From positions 2,542,001 through 2,606,000 of the forward strand of contig NZ_CP133838.1 of assembly GCF_031432975.1 (NCBI RefSeq): 64,000 bases of DNA. The letters run 5' to 3'. The stretch's first letter is position 1. Every line of letters begins with the position of its first letter. The notes under the pieces were generated by a model, which saw nothing but the letters and a program-made list of their open reading frames with translations, was not told the origin of the DNA and ran no database searches. The position numbers and the translations under genes were made by a program. Below, in pieces: positions 1-10,050 of this stretch. Source of the stretch: Buttiauxella selenatireducens (GTDB lineage: Bacteria; Pseudomonadota; Gammaproteobacteria; Enterobacterales; Enterobacteriaceae).

Positions 1-869
1 CGATAGCCCTGATCTTGTCAGTGGTGCTTTCCACCATTATCTATGTGCTGCTGCAACTGGCCTTCCTCGGCAGCATACCTTCCGAATTGCTGAGCGGTGG
101 CTGGCAGAACATCAGCCAACACTTCTCGCTGCCGTACCGTGATATTGCCGTCACGCTGGGGATGGGATGGTTGGCCTTCCTGGTGGTGAGCGATGCCATT
201 ATTTCGCCAAGTGGCACCGGCAATATCTATATGAATGCTACGCCACGCGTCGTATACGGATGGGCGCGGGCAGGGACGTTCTTCAAAATTTTTACCCGTG
301 TCGATGGTGAGTCGGGTATTCCGCGTCCGGCGCTGTGGTTAACATTCGGACTTTCTATCTTCTGGACATTGCCGTTCCCGTCCTGGGAAAAGCTGATTGG
401 GGTGGTTTCTGCCGCGCTGGTTCTGAGCTACGCCATTGCTCCGGTTACCGCAGCCGGATTACGCCGCAACGCACCGGACATGCCGCGACCGTTCTTTGTC
501 AGGGGTTTTAGCGTATTAGGGCCAGTGTCGTTCATCATCTCGGCATTGATCGTTTACTGGTCTGGCTGGAACACCGTCTCATGGTTGCTTGGCCTGCAAA
601 TTGTGATGTTCTTTGTCTATATCCTGTTTAAAAACAAAGTGCCGACTCACACTGTCAGCCTGAAACAGCAAGTCTGGTCGTCACTGTGGCTGATTGCTTT
701 CTACGCATTGATTATCGTGGCTTCGTATCTGGGCAGTTTTGGTGGCATCAACGCGATTGGCCACCCGTGGGATACCTTATTGGTGGCCAGCATCGCGCTG
801 CTGATTTATTACTGGGGAGCTTACACTTGTTTGCCTCAGGCCAATTTTGTCGGAGATGAGGAAGAGTGA
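1..869 (+). CDS. APC-family amino acid permease (5' end missing)
   Basis: The reading frame is open to the left edge, so the N-terminal half lies outside the window. The visible 280-odd residues hold about seven hydrophobic membrane segments and an APC-type stretch near the middle (SGTGNIYMNATPRVVYGWAR) typical of amino acid/polyamine/organocation transporters. It would import an amino acid or related amine across the inner membrane. The stop TGA overlaps the ATG of the following reductase, so the two are translationally coupled. Since that reductase resembles enzymes of D-lysine/D-proline breakdown, the substrate may be such an amino acid. The substrate is an inference. Confidence 0.8.
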   Translation, partial: IALILSVVLSTIIYVLLQLAFLGSIPSELLSGGWQNISQHFSLPYRDIAVTLGMGWLAFLVVSDAIISPSGTGNIYMNATPRVVYGWARAGTFFKIFTRVDGESGIPRPALWLTFGLSIFWTLPFPSWEKLIGVVSAALVLSYAIAPVTAAGLRRNAPDMPRPFFVRGFSVLGPVSFIISALIVYWSGWNTVSWLLGLQIVMFFVYILFKNKVPTHTVSLKQQVWSSLWLIAFYALIIVASYLGSFGGINAIGHPWDTLLVASIALLIYYWGAYTCLPQANFVGDEEE

Positions 870-1903
870 TGCTAAAGGAAGAAATGGCTGTGAAAAATAC
901 CGTCAATCTTACGCTGCAAGAAGCCTGGCAGCTGGCGTATCAAGCTTTGTATCGCAATGGTTTCAGTGCCAGACAGGCCGATGCGGTGGCAAAAAATGTC
1001 ACCGCCGGAGAGCGCGATGGCTGCCATTCTCATGGTTTGTATCGTGTGTTGGGTTGCGTTCGTTCGCTGCAAGCTGGCAAGGTGGCGGCAGATGCTGAGT
1101 CGACCCTCATCGATAGCGCCCCGGCAGTGTTACGTGTTGATGCGCATGGCGCGTTCTCGCTATTGGCTTATCAGGCGGCGCTGCCTGAATTTGTCGCCAA
1201 AGTCCGTCACTGTGGCATTGCCGCGCTGGCAATCAATCATTGCGTTCATTTTTCTGCGCTGTGGGCGGATATCGAACCGCTTACCGAACAGGGGTTGGTT
1301 GCGCTGGCCTGCACCCCAAGCCATGCCTGGGTCACACCCGCTGGAGGCACCCAACCTTTATTTGGCACCAATCCAATCGCTTTTGGATGGCCGCGTCAGG
1401 GGAAACCTCCGTTTGTGTTTGATATGGCGACCAGTGCCGCCGCACGGGGCGAGATTGAACTTCATCGCCGCGCGAATAAGCCGCTGCCAGAGGGTTGGGG
1501 GATTGATAGTCATGGCAAACCGTCTACCGATGCCGCCAGCGTACTGCAAGGTGCAATGTTGACGTTCGGTGGACATAAAGGATCAGCACTGGCAGCAATG
1601 GTGGAACTGATCGCCGGGCCATTGATTGGGGATATGACCAGCAAAGAATCGTTGGCATACGACCAACAGACAGGTTCTTCGCCTTATGGCGGAGAGCTGA
1701 TTATTGCGATGGACCCTGAGCGTTTTCTGGGCGCGGATAAAGAGGCGTATTTAGCCAAAGCGGAAGTGCTATTCAACGATATGGCCGCGCAAGGAGCCCG
1801 CATCCCTGGTGAACGGCGCTTTAAGGCGCGTCAGCACAGTGAGCAGTTTGGTGTGGAATTACCCCTGACGTTATATGAAGAGATCGTGGCATTGAGTCAG
1901 TAA
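869..1903 (+). CDS. Ldh_2-family reductase, DpkA-like
   Basis: A 344-residue NAD(P)H-dependent oxidoreductase of the malate/L-lactate dehydrogenase (Ldh_2) family. The N-terminal motif GERDGCHSHG contains the conserved catalytic histidine region, and GTNPIAFGWPR and GGHKGSALA are family landmarks. Within the family it looks closest to delta1-piperideine-2-carboxylate / delta1-pyrroline-2-carboxylate reductase (DpkA), which makes L-pipecolate or L-proline; this is judged from recalled motifs such as MVELIAGPLIGD. ATG at 869 is chosen because it overlaps the upstream stop (TGATG) and follows a GAGGAAG ribosome site; GTG 866 and ATG 884 are alternatives. The operon partner is the upstream permease. 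Confidence 0.8.
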   Translation: MLKEEMAVKNTVNLTLQEAWQLAYQALYRNGFSARQADAVAKNVTAGERDGCHSHGLYRVLGCVRSLQAGKVAADAESTLIDSAPAVLRVDAHGAFSLLAYQAALPEFVAKVRHCGIAALAINHCVHFSALWADIEPLTEQGLVALACTPSHAWVTPAGGTQPLFGTNPIAFGWPRQGKPPFVFDMATSAAARGEIELHRRANKPLPEGWGIDSHGKPSTDAASVLQGAMLTFGGHKGSALAAMVELIAGPLIGDMTSKESLAYDQQTGSSPYGGELIIAMDPERFLGADKEAYLAKAEVLFNDMAAQGARIPGERRFKARQHSEQFGVELPLTLYEEIVALSQ

Positions 1904-1934
1904 CACGGTAAAATCACGTGCTGAAAATCGTGAT

Positions 1935-1990
1935 GCTACGTGAATTTTGACAGGGTTGATGGTCTGCCAAATGCTCAGAATTCACGTAGC
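1935..1990. promoter_or_regulatory. Inverted repeat, possible operator
   Basis: Perfect 12-bp arms GCTACGTGAATT (1935-1946) and AATTCACGTAGC (1979-1990) separated by 32 bp, in the gap between the reductase and the LysR gene. A separate hairpin GTTCTC/GAGAAC lies at 2008-2026, just before the LysR ribosome site. The wide spacing suits two protein half-sites better than a terminator. Binding by the adjacent LysR protein is inference. Confidence 0.45.
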
Positions 1991-2044
1991 GCACGCATCC
2001 TTCATGAGTTCTCTTTGAGGGAGAACGCTTCAATAAGGAGATAA

Positions 2045-2941
<897 letters not shown>

Positions 2942-2975
2942 CGGGCCTGCATTGAACGGCAGACCCGTTTGAGTC

Positions 2976-4255
<1,280 letters not shown>

Positions 4256-4494
4256 TTATTCGATTAGATAGGGTAATCCGCTAGGGCTTATTAGTAACAT
4301 TCATCAATTGCCATTATCGGGATAGCCACTGATGCTAAATCAATGAGTTACTTGCAATGGCTTTGTCCAAAAGGGGGTTAGACCTCTTTATGACGTTTAT
4401 GAGGTAGAATTATCAAATCAATTGATATCGATCGAAAACTTACATTTATCGGTCGATGAAATTTTATGCTAATTGGCTGTATTCAGGGAAAATA

Positions 4495-5295
4495 ATGACA
4501 GTAAACCGCAATGCTGTGGCTGCGATGATCGCATTTTTGTTGTTCAGTACTTCTGTTTGCGCCGACATGGATCTCGGCTCTTTAGATATTCTGGCGAGAG
4601 ATAATCCGCAAAGCCCAGTGCCGAAAGGCTTTGTCGTCGGTGCTGCGGGACTGGGCGGGCAGGCTCGCTATCAGGGGCAGGATAACAGTACCTACCTGAT
4701 TCCTGGCGGCCTCTATTTTGGCGACCAACTGATGTATCTGGGCGACCGCGCTCGCTACTATTTTCATCTGGATGATAACGTGGCGCTGTATGGTTACGGA
4801 CGCTATCGCTTCGGGAATCTCGACCCGAGTGACGCTGATTCTCTGCATGGAATGCATAAGAGAAAAGGGGAGTTGGAAGCCGGCGTCGGTGGCACGATCA
4901 TTACGCCTTATGCATTGTTGAGCGCCCGTTTTGCCACGGATATCACCGGGCGCAGCAACGGACAAGAGCTGCTGTTGTGGGCTGATTTTCCGATTATCAA
5001 AGGCAATCTGCTAGTGATGCCGGGCATGGGGATGATGATCCGCAGCGATAAAATGGCGAATTACTACTTCGGTGGCGTCTCGTCAGCGGAAGCGACTCCA
5101 CAGCGTCAGGCCTGGGACACCGGGACCACGTTTTCACCGATGGCGGCGGTGGTCACCAGTTATCGTTTCAGCCCACACTGGATGGGCCTGTTTGCCGCCA
5201 ACTATGAACTGTACGACAAAAGTATTGCTGACAGTCCTATCGTTCAGCATAACGGCGAGTTATATGTCATTGCCGGTGTCGGCTATACCTGGTAG
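4495..5295 (+). CDS. MipA/OmpV family outer-membrane protein
   Basis: 266 residues with a cleavable signal peptide (MTVNRN... to about SVCA/D at residue 24) followed by alternating beta strands and a C-terminal aromatic residue (GVGYTW), as in outer-membrane barrels. The pattern fits the MipA/OmpV family, whose E. coli member scaffolds MltA with PBP1B. ATG 4495 has an AGGGAA site and places the basic/hydrophobic signal correctly; the longer frame from 4456 does not. It is the last gene before dif. Its specific role (scaffold or porin) is not evident. Confidence 0.82.
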   Translation: MTVNRNAVAAMIAFLLFSTSVCADMDLGSLDILARDNPQSPVPKGFVVGAAGLGGQARYQGQDNSTYLIPGGLYFGDQLMYLGDRARYYFHLDDNVALYGYGRYRFGNLDPSDADSLHGMHKRKGELEAGVGGTIITPYALLSARFATDITGRSNGQELLLWADFPIIKGNLLVMPGMGMMIRSDKMANYYFGGVSSAEATPQRQAWDTGTTFSPMAAVVTSYRFSPHWMGLFAANYELYDKSIADSPIVQHNGELYVIAGVGYTW

Positions 5296-5409
5296 CAAAC
5301 GAGCAGCGGGAAGAATGTTTACGTATGACGCAGTTACCGTTGCTCTGCAAAACAGGAAGGAGAGACAAATGACTTTGAGTGACCATAGAGGATGGTTACC
5401 AATTCTGTT

Positions 5410-5437
5410 ATTTAACATAATATACATTATGCGCACC
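5410..5437 (-). other. dif: dif, XerCD chromosome-dimer resolution site
   Basis: Read on the minus strand the 28 bp are a XerC arm GGTGCGCATAA, a 6-bp centre TGTATA and a XerD arm TTATGTTAAAT. This is identical to the E. coli dif sequence as I know it. It sits in a gap between a MipA gene and a small hypothetical gene, and is flanked by KOPS of converging polarity. It is where XerC and XerD, activated by FtsK, resolve chromosome dimers at cell division. The 170-bp gap holds nothing else certain; one short reading frame with a good ribosome site overlaps dif. Confidence 0.95.
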
Positions 5438-5464
5438 AAGGTAAGGTAAGACAGAATCCAGTGA

Positions 5465-5743
5465 TTAATCAGCCTCATTGCCCTGGTTGCTGATAGCCTC
5501 CGAAAGTTCCTTCTCCAGCATTGATACCGTCACTTTGGCCATCTCATCGTTCGACTGGTCACCACGACCGTTTTTCCAGGCATCACGCTCCCGGCGAGCT
5601 CGTTCCAGGTCATACTCAATTTTTTCGACTGTACGCATCGTTCTTCTTTCCTCAATAATCACTGGCCGTTCTGCCAGAAAATCTGCGTCCGTTTTATCAA
5701 CGGCGCTGTACGACAGCCAGTCATGACTTTGTTTATCTGACAT
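5465..5743 (-). CDS. Small charged hypothetical protein
   Basis: 92 residues, not recognised. It is rich in Glu, Arg, Lys and Asp with no membrane segment; residues about 35-85 look like a long amphipathic, coiled-coil-prone helix (EKIEYDLERARRERDAW, then VSMLEKELSEAI). A strong GGAGGG site 6 bases before ATG 5743 supports translation from there rather than from GTG 5746. It lies next to dif and is transcribed away from the OYE gene's stop. No function is claimed. Confidence 0.6.
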   Translation of the reverse strand: MSDKQSHDWLSYSAVDKTDADFLAERPVIIEERRTMRTVEKIEYDLERARRERDAWKNGRGDQSNDEMAKVTVSMLEKELSEAISNQGNEAD

Positions 5744-5952
5744 CACAGCCCTCCAGATTTACGTATGCGCAAATATGTACACTAATTTAGGCTCCAGTTC
5801 AGTTGCCCTGACCGATCCTAATTACCCAGAAGCAACTGAACGTAATATGAAAACTGATTACAGCACAGTAACGGCAAGATTAAATGACCACTTCTATACG
5901 CTATGTTGTGGATACGCTAGTTAAGGCTGCAGAAGACGGCTTGCTCGATTAA

Positions 5953-7071
5953 TTAAGCCAGGTTTTGTTGGGTATCGGACCAGAACGGATAGTCTGTATA
6001 CCCTTTTTCATCCCCGCCATACATAGTCGCCCAGTTGACCTCATTCAGTGGCCAGTCATTTGCCAGACGTTCTGCAAGGTCCGGGTTCGCAATATAAGGG
6101 CGACCAAAGCCGATCAGGTCGGCTTTTCCTTGCTGTAGATATTCCTCGGCGCGTTGCTTGTCAAACCCACCGGCAATAATCAACGAGCCGTCATATGCGG
6201 CGCGAAATTTCTCAATAAACCCGGCCGGAATTGCCTGTTCGCCAAGTGTTTGCTGGTCACTCAGATGAACATAGGAGAGAGAGCGTTGATTGAGTTTATT
6301 TGCCAGTAGTAGCCAGGTTTCTTCTTCACCATCAAAGGCATGCATATCAAACAAGCGGCCAAACGGTGCCAGACGAATACCCGTTTTACCTGCACCAATC
6401 GCCTGTGAGACGGCATCAGTCACTTCAAGCACAAAGCGAAGACGATTTTCAGGATCTGCACCACCGTATTCGTCCTGGCGGGTATTTAACCCTCCATTGA
6501 TAAACTGCTCAAGGAGGTATCCATTAGCGGCGTGTATTTCAACGCCATCAAAACCTGCCCGCATTGCATTTTTCGCAGCCCGGACGTAATCGTGAACGAT
6601 GTCCTTAATCTCAGCGACTGACAATGCGCGTGGTTCAGAGACCGGCACAGGGCCTGGCTGCCCTGCGTCATTGCGGGCATAGCAGGTTGAATTATTAGCT
6701 TTCACCGCAACTGAACTGACCGGAGACTGTCCGTCAATTTGCAGACTGTGATGAGAAATACGGCCAACATGCCAGAGCTGGATGTAAATTTTCCCGCCAG
6801 CGTCGTGTACTGCTTTCGTCGTCAGCTCCCAACCTTTAACCTGCTTCTCGTTATAAATTCCGGGAGTAAAGAGATAACCCTGCCCCTGCACGGATATCTG
6901 AGCCCCTTCCGTGATAATCAATCCTGCCGATGCACGCTGTTGGTAGTATTTTGCCGTCAGTTCGTCAGCGGTATCACCTACCGTTGCTCGTGATCGTGTC
7001 ATTGGTGCCATCACGACACGGTTTCGCAGTGTGGTGTCCCCGGCTTTGAAGGGGGTAAACAGCTTGTCCAT
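5953..7071 (-). CDS. Old Yellow Enzyme family reductase, NemA-like
   Basis: 372-residue FMN-dependent ene reductase, about the length of E. coli NemA (365). Landmarks: APMTRSRA near the N-terminus, HVGRISH, the His/Asn pair in EIHAANGYLLEQF for ligand binding, and the phosphate-binding IIAGGF and GFGRPYIANPDL at the C-terminus. It reduces activated C=C bonds or nitro compounds in the cytosol. ATG 7071 has an AAGGAGAT site; the frame continues upstream to 7359 but that part is non-coding in character. In E. coli nemA follows the repressor gene nemR; no TetR-type gene is adjacent here, although a palindromic operator lies upstream. Confidence 0.9.
   Translation of the reverse strand: MDKLFTPFKAGDTTLRNRVVMAPMTRSRATVGDTADELTAKYYQQRASAGLIITEGAQISVQGQGYLFTPGIYNEKQVKGWELTTKAVHDAGGKIYIQLWHVGRISHHSLQIDGQSPVSSVAVKANNSTCYARNDAGQPGPVPVSEPRALSVAEIKDIVHDYVRAAKNAMRAGFDGVEIHAANGYLLEQFINGGLNTRQDEYGGADPENRLRFVLEVTDAVSQAIGAGKTGIRLAPFGRLFDMHAFDGEEETWLLLANKLNQRSLSYVHLSDQQTLGEQAIPAGFIEKFRAAYDGSLIIAGGFDKQRAEEYLQQGKADLIGFGRPYIANPDLAERLANDWPLNEVNWATMYGGDEKGYTDYPFWSDTQQNLA
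6878..6885 (-). other. KOPS octamer
   Basis: CCCTGCCC on the + strand, i.e. GGGCAGGG on the minus strand. It is right of dif and points left toward it. Confidence 0.5.
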
Positions 7072-7122
7072 TTTTATCTCCTTTAAATAAAAGAACAATA
7101 ATGGTTGCTGTGATGCCGTAAG

Positions 7123-7153
7123 GGAACATCTGTATATTCCGAACAGATGTTCC
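7123..7153. promoter_or_regulatory. Palindromic operator upstream of the OYE gene
   Basis: Perfect 10-bp arms GGAACATCTG (7123-7132) and CAGATGTTCC (7144-7153) with an 11-bp spacer, centred about 67 bp before the OYE start codon, where a promoter would lie. The form fits a dimeric repressor such as a TetR/NemR-type or LysR protein. The cognate regulator is not encoded next door. Confidence 0.6.
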
Positions 7154-7245
7154 ATAAATTCTACTTTAACGCGCAGAATCCACCGAATTGCACAACAAGG
7201 TTGTGGGCTATTATGCGAACAAACATGGCTACTAATAAAGTGGCC

Positions 7246-7253
7246 CCCTCCCC
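7246..7253 (-). other. KOPS octamer
   Basis: CCCTCCCC on the + strand is a CCCTNCCC match, pointing left to dif 1.8 kb away. Confidence 0.5.
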
Positions 7254-7272
7254 TGAATTTGCATGAATTATA

Positions 7273-7400
7273 TTGACATGGATCATAAAACAGAAAAATA
7301 GCCACAGCAGTACATCCAATTGACACTAACATTTGGATCAATAAACAGTACATCCGCACCCACGGTCAGCAATTTCTGCATGTGGGTGATGGCGGTCACC
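7273..7400 (+). repeat. Degenerate tandem repeat and hairpins before the phosphoethanolamine transferase
   Basis: The 365-bp gap 7072-7436 holds the operator at 7123, a KOPS, and this block. The elements occur twice in the same order: TTGACA at 7273 and 7320, TGGATCA at 7279 and 7334, CAGTACATCC at 7308 and 7346. The TTGACA copies could be -35 boxes, but no good -10 follows. Two weak hairpins follow (CACCCAC/GTGGGTG at 7357-7388; GGTGA/TCACC at 7385-7400). Confidence 0.35.
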
Positions 7401-7436
7401 AACAACGATGCATCTTAGAATAAGTAGATAATAAAA

Positions 7437-8987
7437 ATGTATAAACCGTCATGGCTATATAGCAGAAAAGATATGTTTATTATATTAAAGGATAACTTAG
7501 CATGGGTTATTCCAGCGTTAATTTTATCGATACTTATTCCACTGAATACCGGGTATGAAAAACCCTTAAACATGGTGTTGACATTTATATCGCTATGTAT
7601 TGCAAGAAAAAACAAAATTGCTTTCTATCTGACGATAATTTCTTTTTTTATTATTTGCTTATACATCCCTATAGGACATGATTTTGGGCAGATTAGCTTT
7701 GGTTATATTGCCTCTGCGTTTCAAACGAATAAAGGTGAAATGACTGAATTCATAAAAAGCGTGAGCTCTAATGCTTTGCTGATATTTTCTATAAGCATCT
7801 TCTTTTTGATTTTATATGTTATTAAAGGTAAAGGGTTTAGTCAAAAATCAAGTCTTATTTATCTTCTTTTATTTTGCATTGTCAATGTAAAATCAATTCC
7901 AGCCAGAATGCTGGTTTCGACTATTGGTTACTCAAACCAGTATACGACGGAATTAAAGTCTCTTGAATCGCAGAAAAACATCCCTGATGACTTTACGACT
8001 TCCGACATTAAGAAAAAATATCAGAATATTGTCGTTGTTATAGGTGAAAGCGCTGGTAGAGATTACATGTCATTGTATGGTTATCAGCATGACACTACTC
8101 CATGGCTAAAAAATGCACCCGGTTATTTCTTCGCAAATTATATCTCTGCGGCCCCTGATACCTATCTTTCTCTGCCGAGAACAATGGCCATGACTAATGG
8201 TGATCACACTGATATTAAAAACAATATCGTCGCTCTGGCTAATAAAGCAGGTTTCAATACTTTCTGGATTTCCAATCAGGGTTATATTGGTGAATATGAT
8301 ACGCTATCAACCGTTATTGCAGAGTATGCACAGCATAAAACCTTCTTAAAAAAAGGGGATTTTGATTCAAACAATGCCGATGATATGCAACTGTTGGATG
8401 GTCTACAACAAATTGTAGATAATGAGCACAATCAAAAAGTTATCTTTATTCATATGATAGGTTCTCATCCTGATTCGTGTGAACGACTGAATGGTTTCCC
8501 GGTCAACTTCAATGTAAAAAACAATAAAGAAATAAACTGTTATCTGGCAAGCATTCAAAAACTTGATAGTTTTATCGAACGCGCAGTGTCAATCCTGAAG
8601 AATAAAGGAGAGAGTTATTCTCTTGTGTATTTTTCAGACCATGGATTGACTGTCAGGCAAACGTCTCGTCATTTAATCTTAGGTCAGGATGTTCAGTATA
8701 TCTTGTTTGGTAAGGATTCTCGCTCAGTTCTGCATGGTAGAGAATCAAAACAAAACTATAATGTCCCCTTCTTTATCATTGCCAGCGATATACTCACGCA
8801 CAAGACATATTATAACTACCTGAGCGCAAATAATTTCATGGCAATCTTTGAGTGGTTGGCAGGTTTTAATTCAAATAAAATTAAGCCGTTATCACCCATA
8901 GAACATTCAGATGAAAACGTGTCAATTTATGATGGCGAGGCGAGCATCCCTTATAACAGCCTGAAGGATAACGAAATCATTAAGTAA
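7437..8987 (+). CDS. Phosphoethanolamine transferase (EptA/CptA-like sulfatase fold)
   Basis: 516 residues: about five N-terminal membrane segments (to about residue 150), then a periplasmic alkaline-phosphatase/sulfatase-fold domain. Landmarks are VVVIGESAGRDYMSLYGY for the metal site, a Thr/Ser-rich stretch around PDTYLSLPR where the family's nucleophile Thr lies, HMIGSHP, and YFSDHG near the end. The family moves phosphoethanolamine from phosphatidylethanolamine to lipid A, core sugars or glucans; the acceptor is unknown here. The gene is clearly more AT-rich than its neighbours, suggesting horizontal gain. No good ribosome site precedes ATG 7437, and ATG 7473 is possible. A terminator follows directly. 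Confidence 0.82.
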   Translation: MYKPSWLYSRKDMFIILKDNLAWVIPALILSILIPLNTGYEKPLNMVLTFISLCIARKNKIAFYLTIISFFIICLYIPIGHDFGQISFGYIASAFQTNKGEMTEFIKSVSSNALLIFSISIFFLILYVIKGKGFSQKSSLIYLLLFCIVNVKSIPARMLVSTIGYSNQYTTELKSLESQKNIPDDFTTSDIKKKYQNIVVVIGESAGRDYMSLYGYQHDTTPWLKNAPGYFFANYISAAPDTYLSLPRTMAMTNGDHTDIKNNIVALANKAGFNTFWISNQGYIGEYDTLSTVIAEYAQHKTFLKKGDFDSNNADDMQLLDGLQQIVDNEHNQKVIFIHMIGSHPDSCERLNGFPVNFNVKNNKEINCYLASIQKLDSFIERAVSILKNKGESYSLVYFSDHGLTVRQTSRHLILGQDVQYILFGKDSRSVLHGRESKQNYNVPFFIIASDILTHKTYYNYLSANNFMAIFEWLAGFNSNKIKPLSPIEHSDENVSIYDGEASIPYNSLKDNEIIK

Positions 8988-8999
8988 TTGAGTTAACTG

Positions 9000-9028
9000 G
9001 CCAATATGAATTTTATATTGGCTTTTTT
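9000..9028 (+). terminator. Rho-independent terminator
   Basis: GCCAATAT/ATATTGGC stem (9000-9007, 9015-9022) with a 7-base loop, followed by six T, just after the phosphoethanolamine transferase stop. Confidence 0.85.
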
Positions 9029-9063
9029 ATTGGAAGTTAATTGGATATCCAAAACTCAAAACA

Positions 9064-9942
9064 CTAAAGATTACGAGTCTGACCAAGATAAGCCAGTACT
9101 GCACCACTGCTCTCATTTATACGGCTGACCATCATTAAATTCGCTGACAACTCTGGTGCATCTAAAACCCGATAGACAACGCCAGGAATAGCCACCTGAA
9201 CTAACGGCGCAGGAACCAGTGCGATTCCCAGCCCTGCACCGGCCATTGCGAGAACACTCAGCGTGCTGGAAATTCGATAAGCAATATGTAATTTATCACC
9301 CAGCAAGTTATGCAGCCCGGCGACTAAGTGCGACTCGACATCATCGACTGAGTAGAGAATCAATGGTTCATGCGCCAGCATATCAATTGTTAGCTTATTT
9401 TCAGCCACGAGCGGATGATCGCTACACATCACCACGACTCTTTCCCATTCCCCCACTGATTCATAGATAAGCGCAGAATGATGCTCTGGCTGGTAATCAG
9501 GCATATAACCCACATCCAGCGTTCCGCTCAGGATAGCCTCACTTTGCAGATGCGGAGCCATTTCCTGACAGAGCAATTCGGCATCAGGATAGGCATGATG
9601 AAATGAACGCATATCTTTCATCAATATTCCGCTGAACACCGCATTTCCCGCAAACCCCACCCGCACCCGTCCTGTTTCTCCACGCATTGAACGCTCTACA
9701 ACCAGACGCGCGTGCTCAACGCTATCCAGCGTACGTTTTGCCTCAACCTGCAAAAGTAATCCAGCCTCAGTAAGTTCGACTCGGCGACTGGTGCGGATAA
9801 ACAAAGGGCCACCAAGCTCCGTTTCCAGCGCTTTTATCTGCATACTCAATGCGGGTTGAACAATATTCAGGCGCTCGGCAGCCCGACCAAAGTGCCCTTC
9901 TTCAGCGACCGCTAAAAAGTATCGCAGGTGGCGTAATTCCAT
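9064..9942 (-). CDS. LysR-family transcriptional regulator
   Basis: 292 residues. The N-terminal winged helix-turn-helix reads MELRHLRYFLAVAEEGHFGRAAERL, split here as two short motifs: LRYFLAVAEE and QPALSMQIKALE. The C-terminal part is a type-2 periplasmic-binding effector domain. ATG 9942 gives the canonical MELRHLRYF start; the frame extends only four codons further. It is divergent from the NTF2-like gene with a 108-bp gap holding overlapping palindromes, the classic arrangement in which a LysR protein controls the divergent gene and itself. Confidence 0.9.
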   Translation of the reverse strand: MELRHLRYFLAVAEEGHFGRAAERLNIVQPALSMQIKALETELGGPLFIRTSRRVELTEAGLLLQVEAKRTLDSVEHARLVVERSMRGETGRVRVGFAGNAVFSGILMKDMRSFHHAYPDAELLCQEMAPHLQSEAILSGTLDVGYMPDYQPEHHSALIYESVGEWERVVVMCSDHPLVAENKLTIDMLAHEPLILYSVDDVESHLVAGLHNLLGDKLHIAYRISSTLSVLAMAGAGLGIALVPAPLVQVAIPGVVYRVLDAPELSANLMMVSRINESSGAVLAYLGQTRNL

Positions 9943-9956
9943 AAAGCGCTCCATCC

Positions 9957-9979
9957 ATCATTAAAAATGATTAATCATT
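9957..9979. promoter_or_regulatory. Overlapping palindromes in the LysR/NTF2 divergent gap
   Basis: ATCATT at 9957-9962 pairs with AATGAT at 9966-9971, which is also the left half of the perfect 14-bp palindrome AATGATTAATCATT (9966-9979). Three half-sites in alternating orientation next to the LysR start codon suggest the autoregulatory binding site. Confidence 0.55.
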
Positions 9980-10050
9980 CAATTCAATATATTTGAGTTT
10001 AACGTCTTTCGCGACCAAACTGAATCCAGTCAACTAACAGGAGTCAGAAC

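Noticed and set aside
5884-5952. 22-codon frame MTTSIRYVVDTLVKAAEDGLLD on the + strand
   Set aside because: No ribosome site and no homology recognised; ends at the OYE stop by chance.
5953-7359. Long N-terminal extension of the OYE gene to 7359
   Set aside because: The extension covers the operator and non-coding sequence; the strong ribosome site and family start are at 7071.
7262-7410. Coding-like minus-strand translation (VTAITHMQKLLTVGADVLF) upstream of the OYE gene
   Set aside because: No start or full frame, no family recognised, and it overlaps the duplicated regulatory block; could be a gene relic but cannot be supported.
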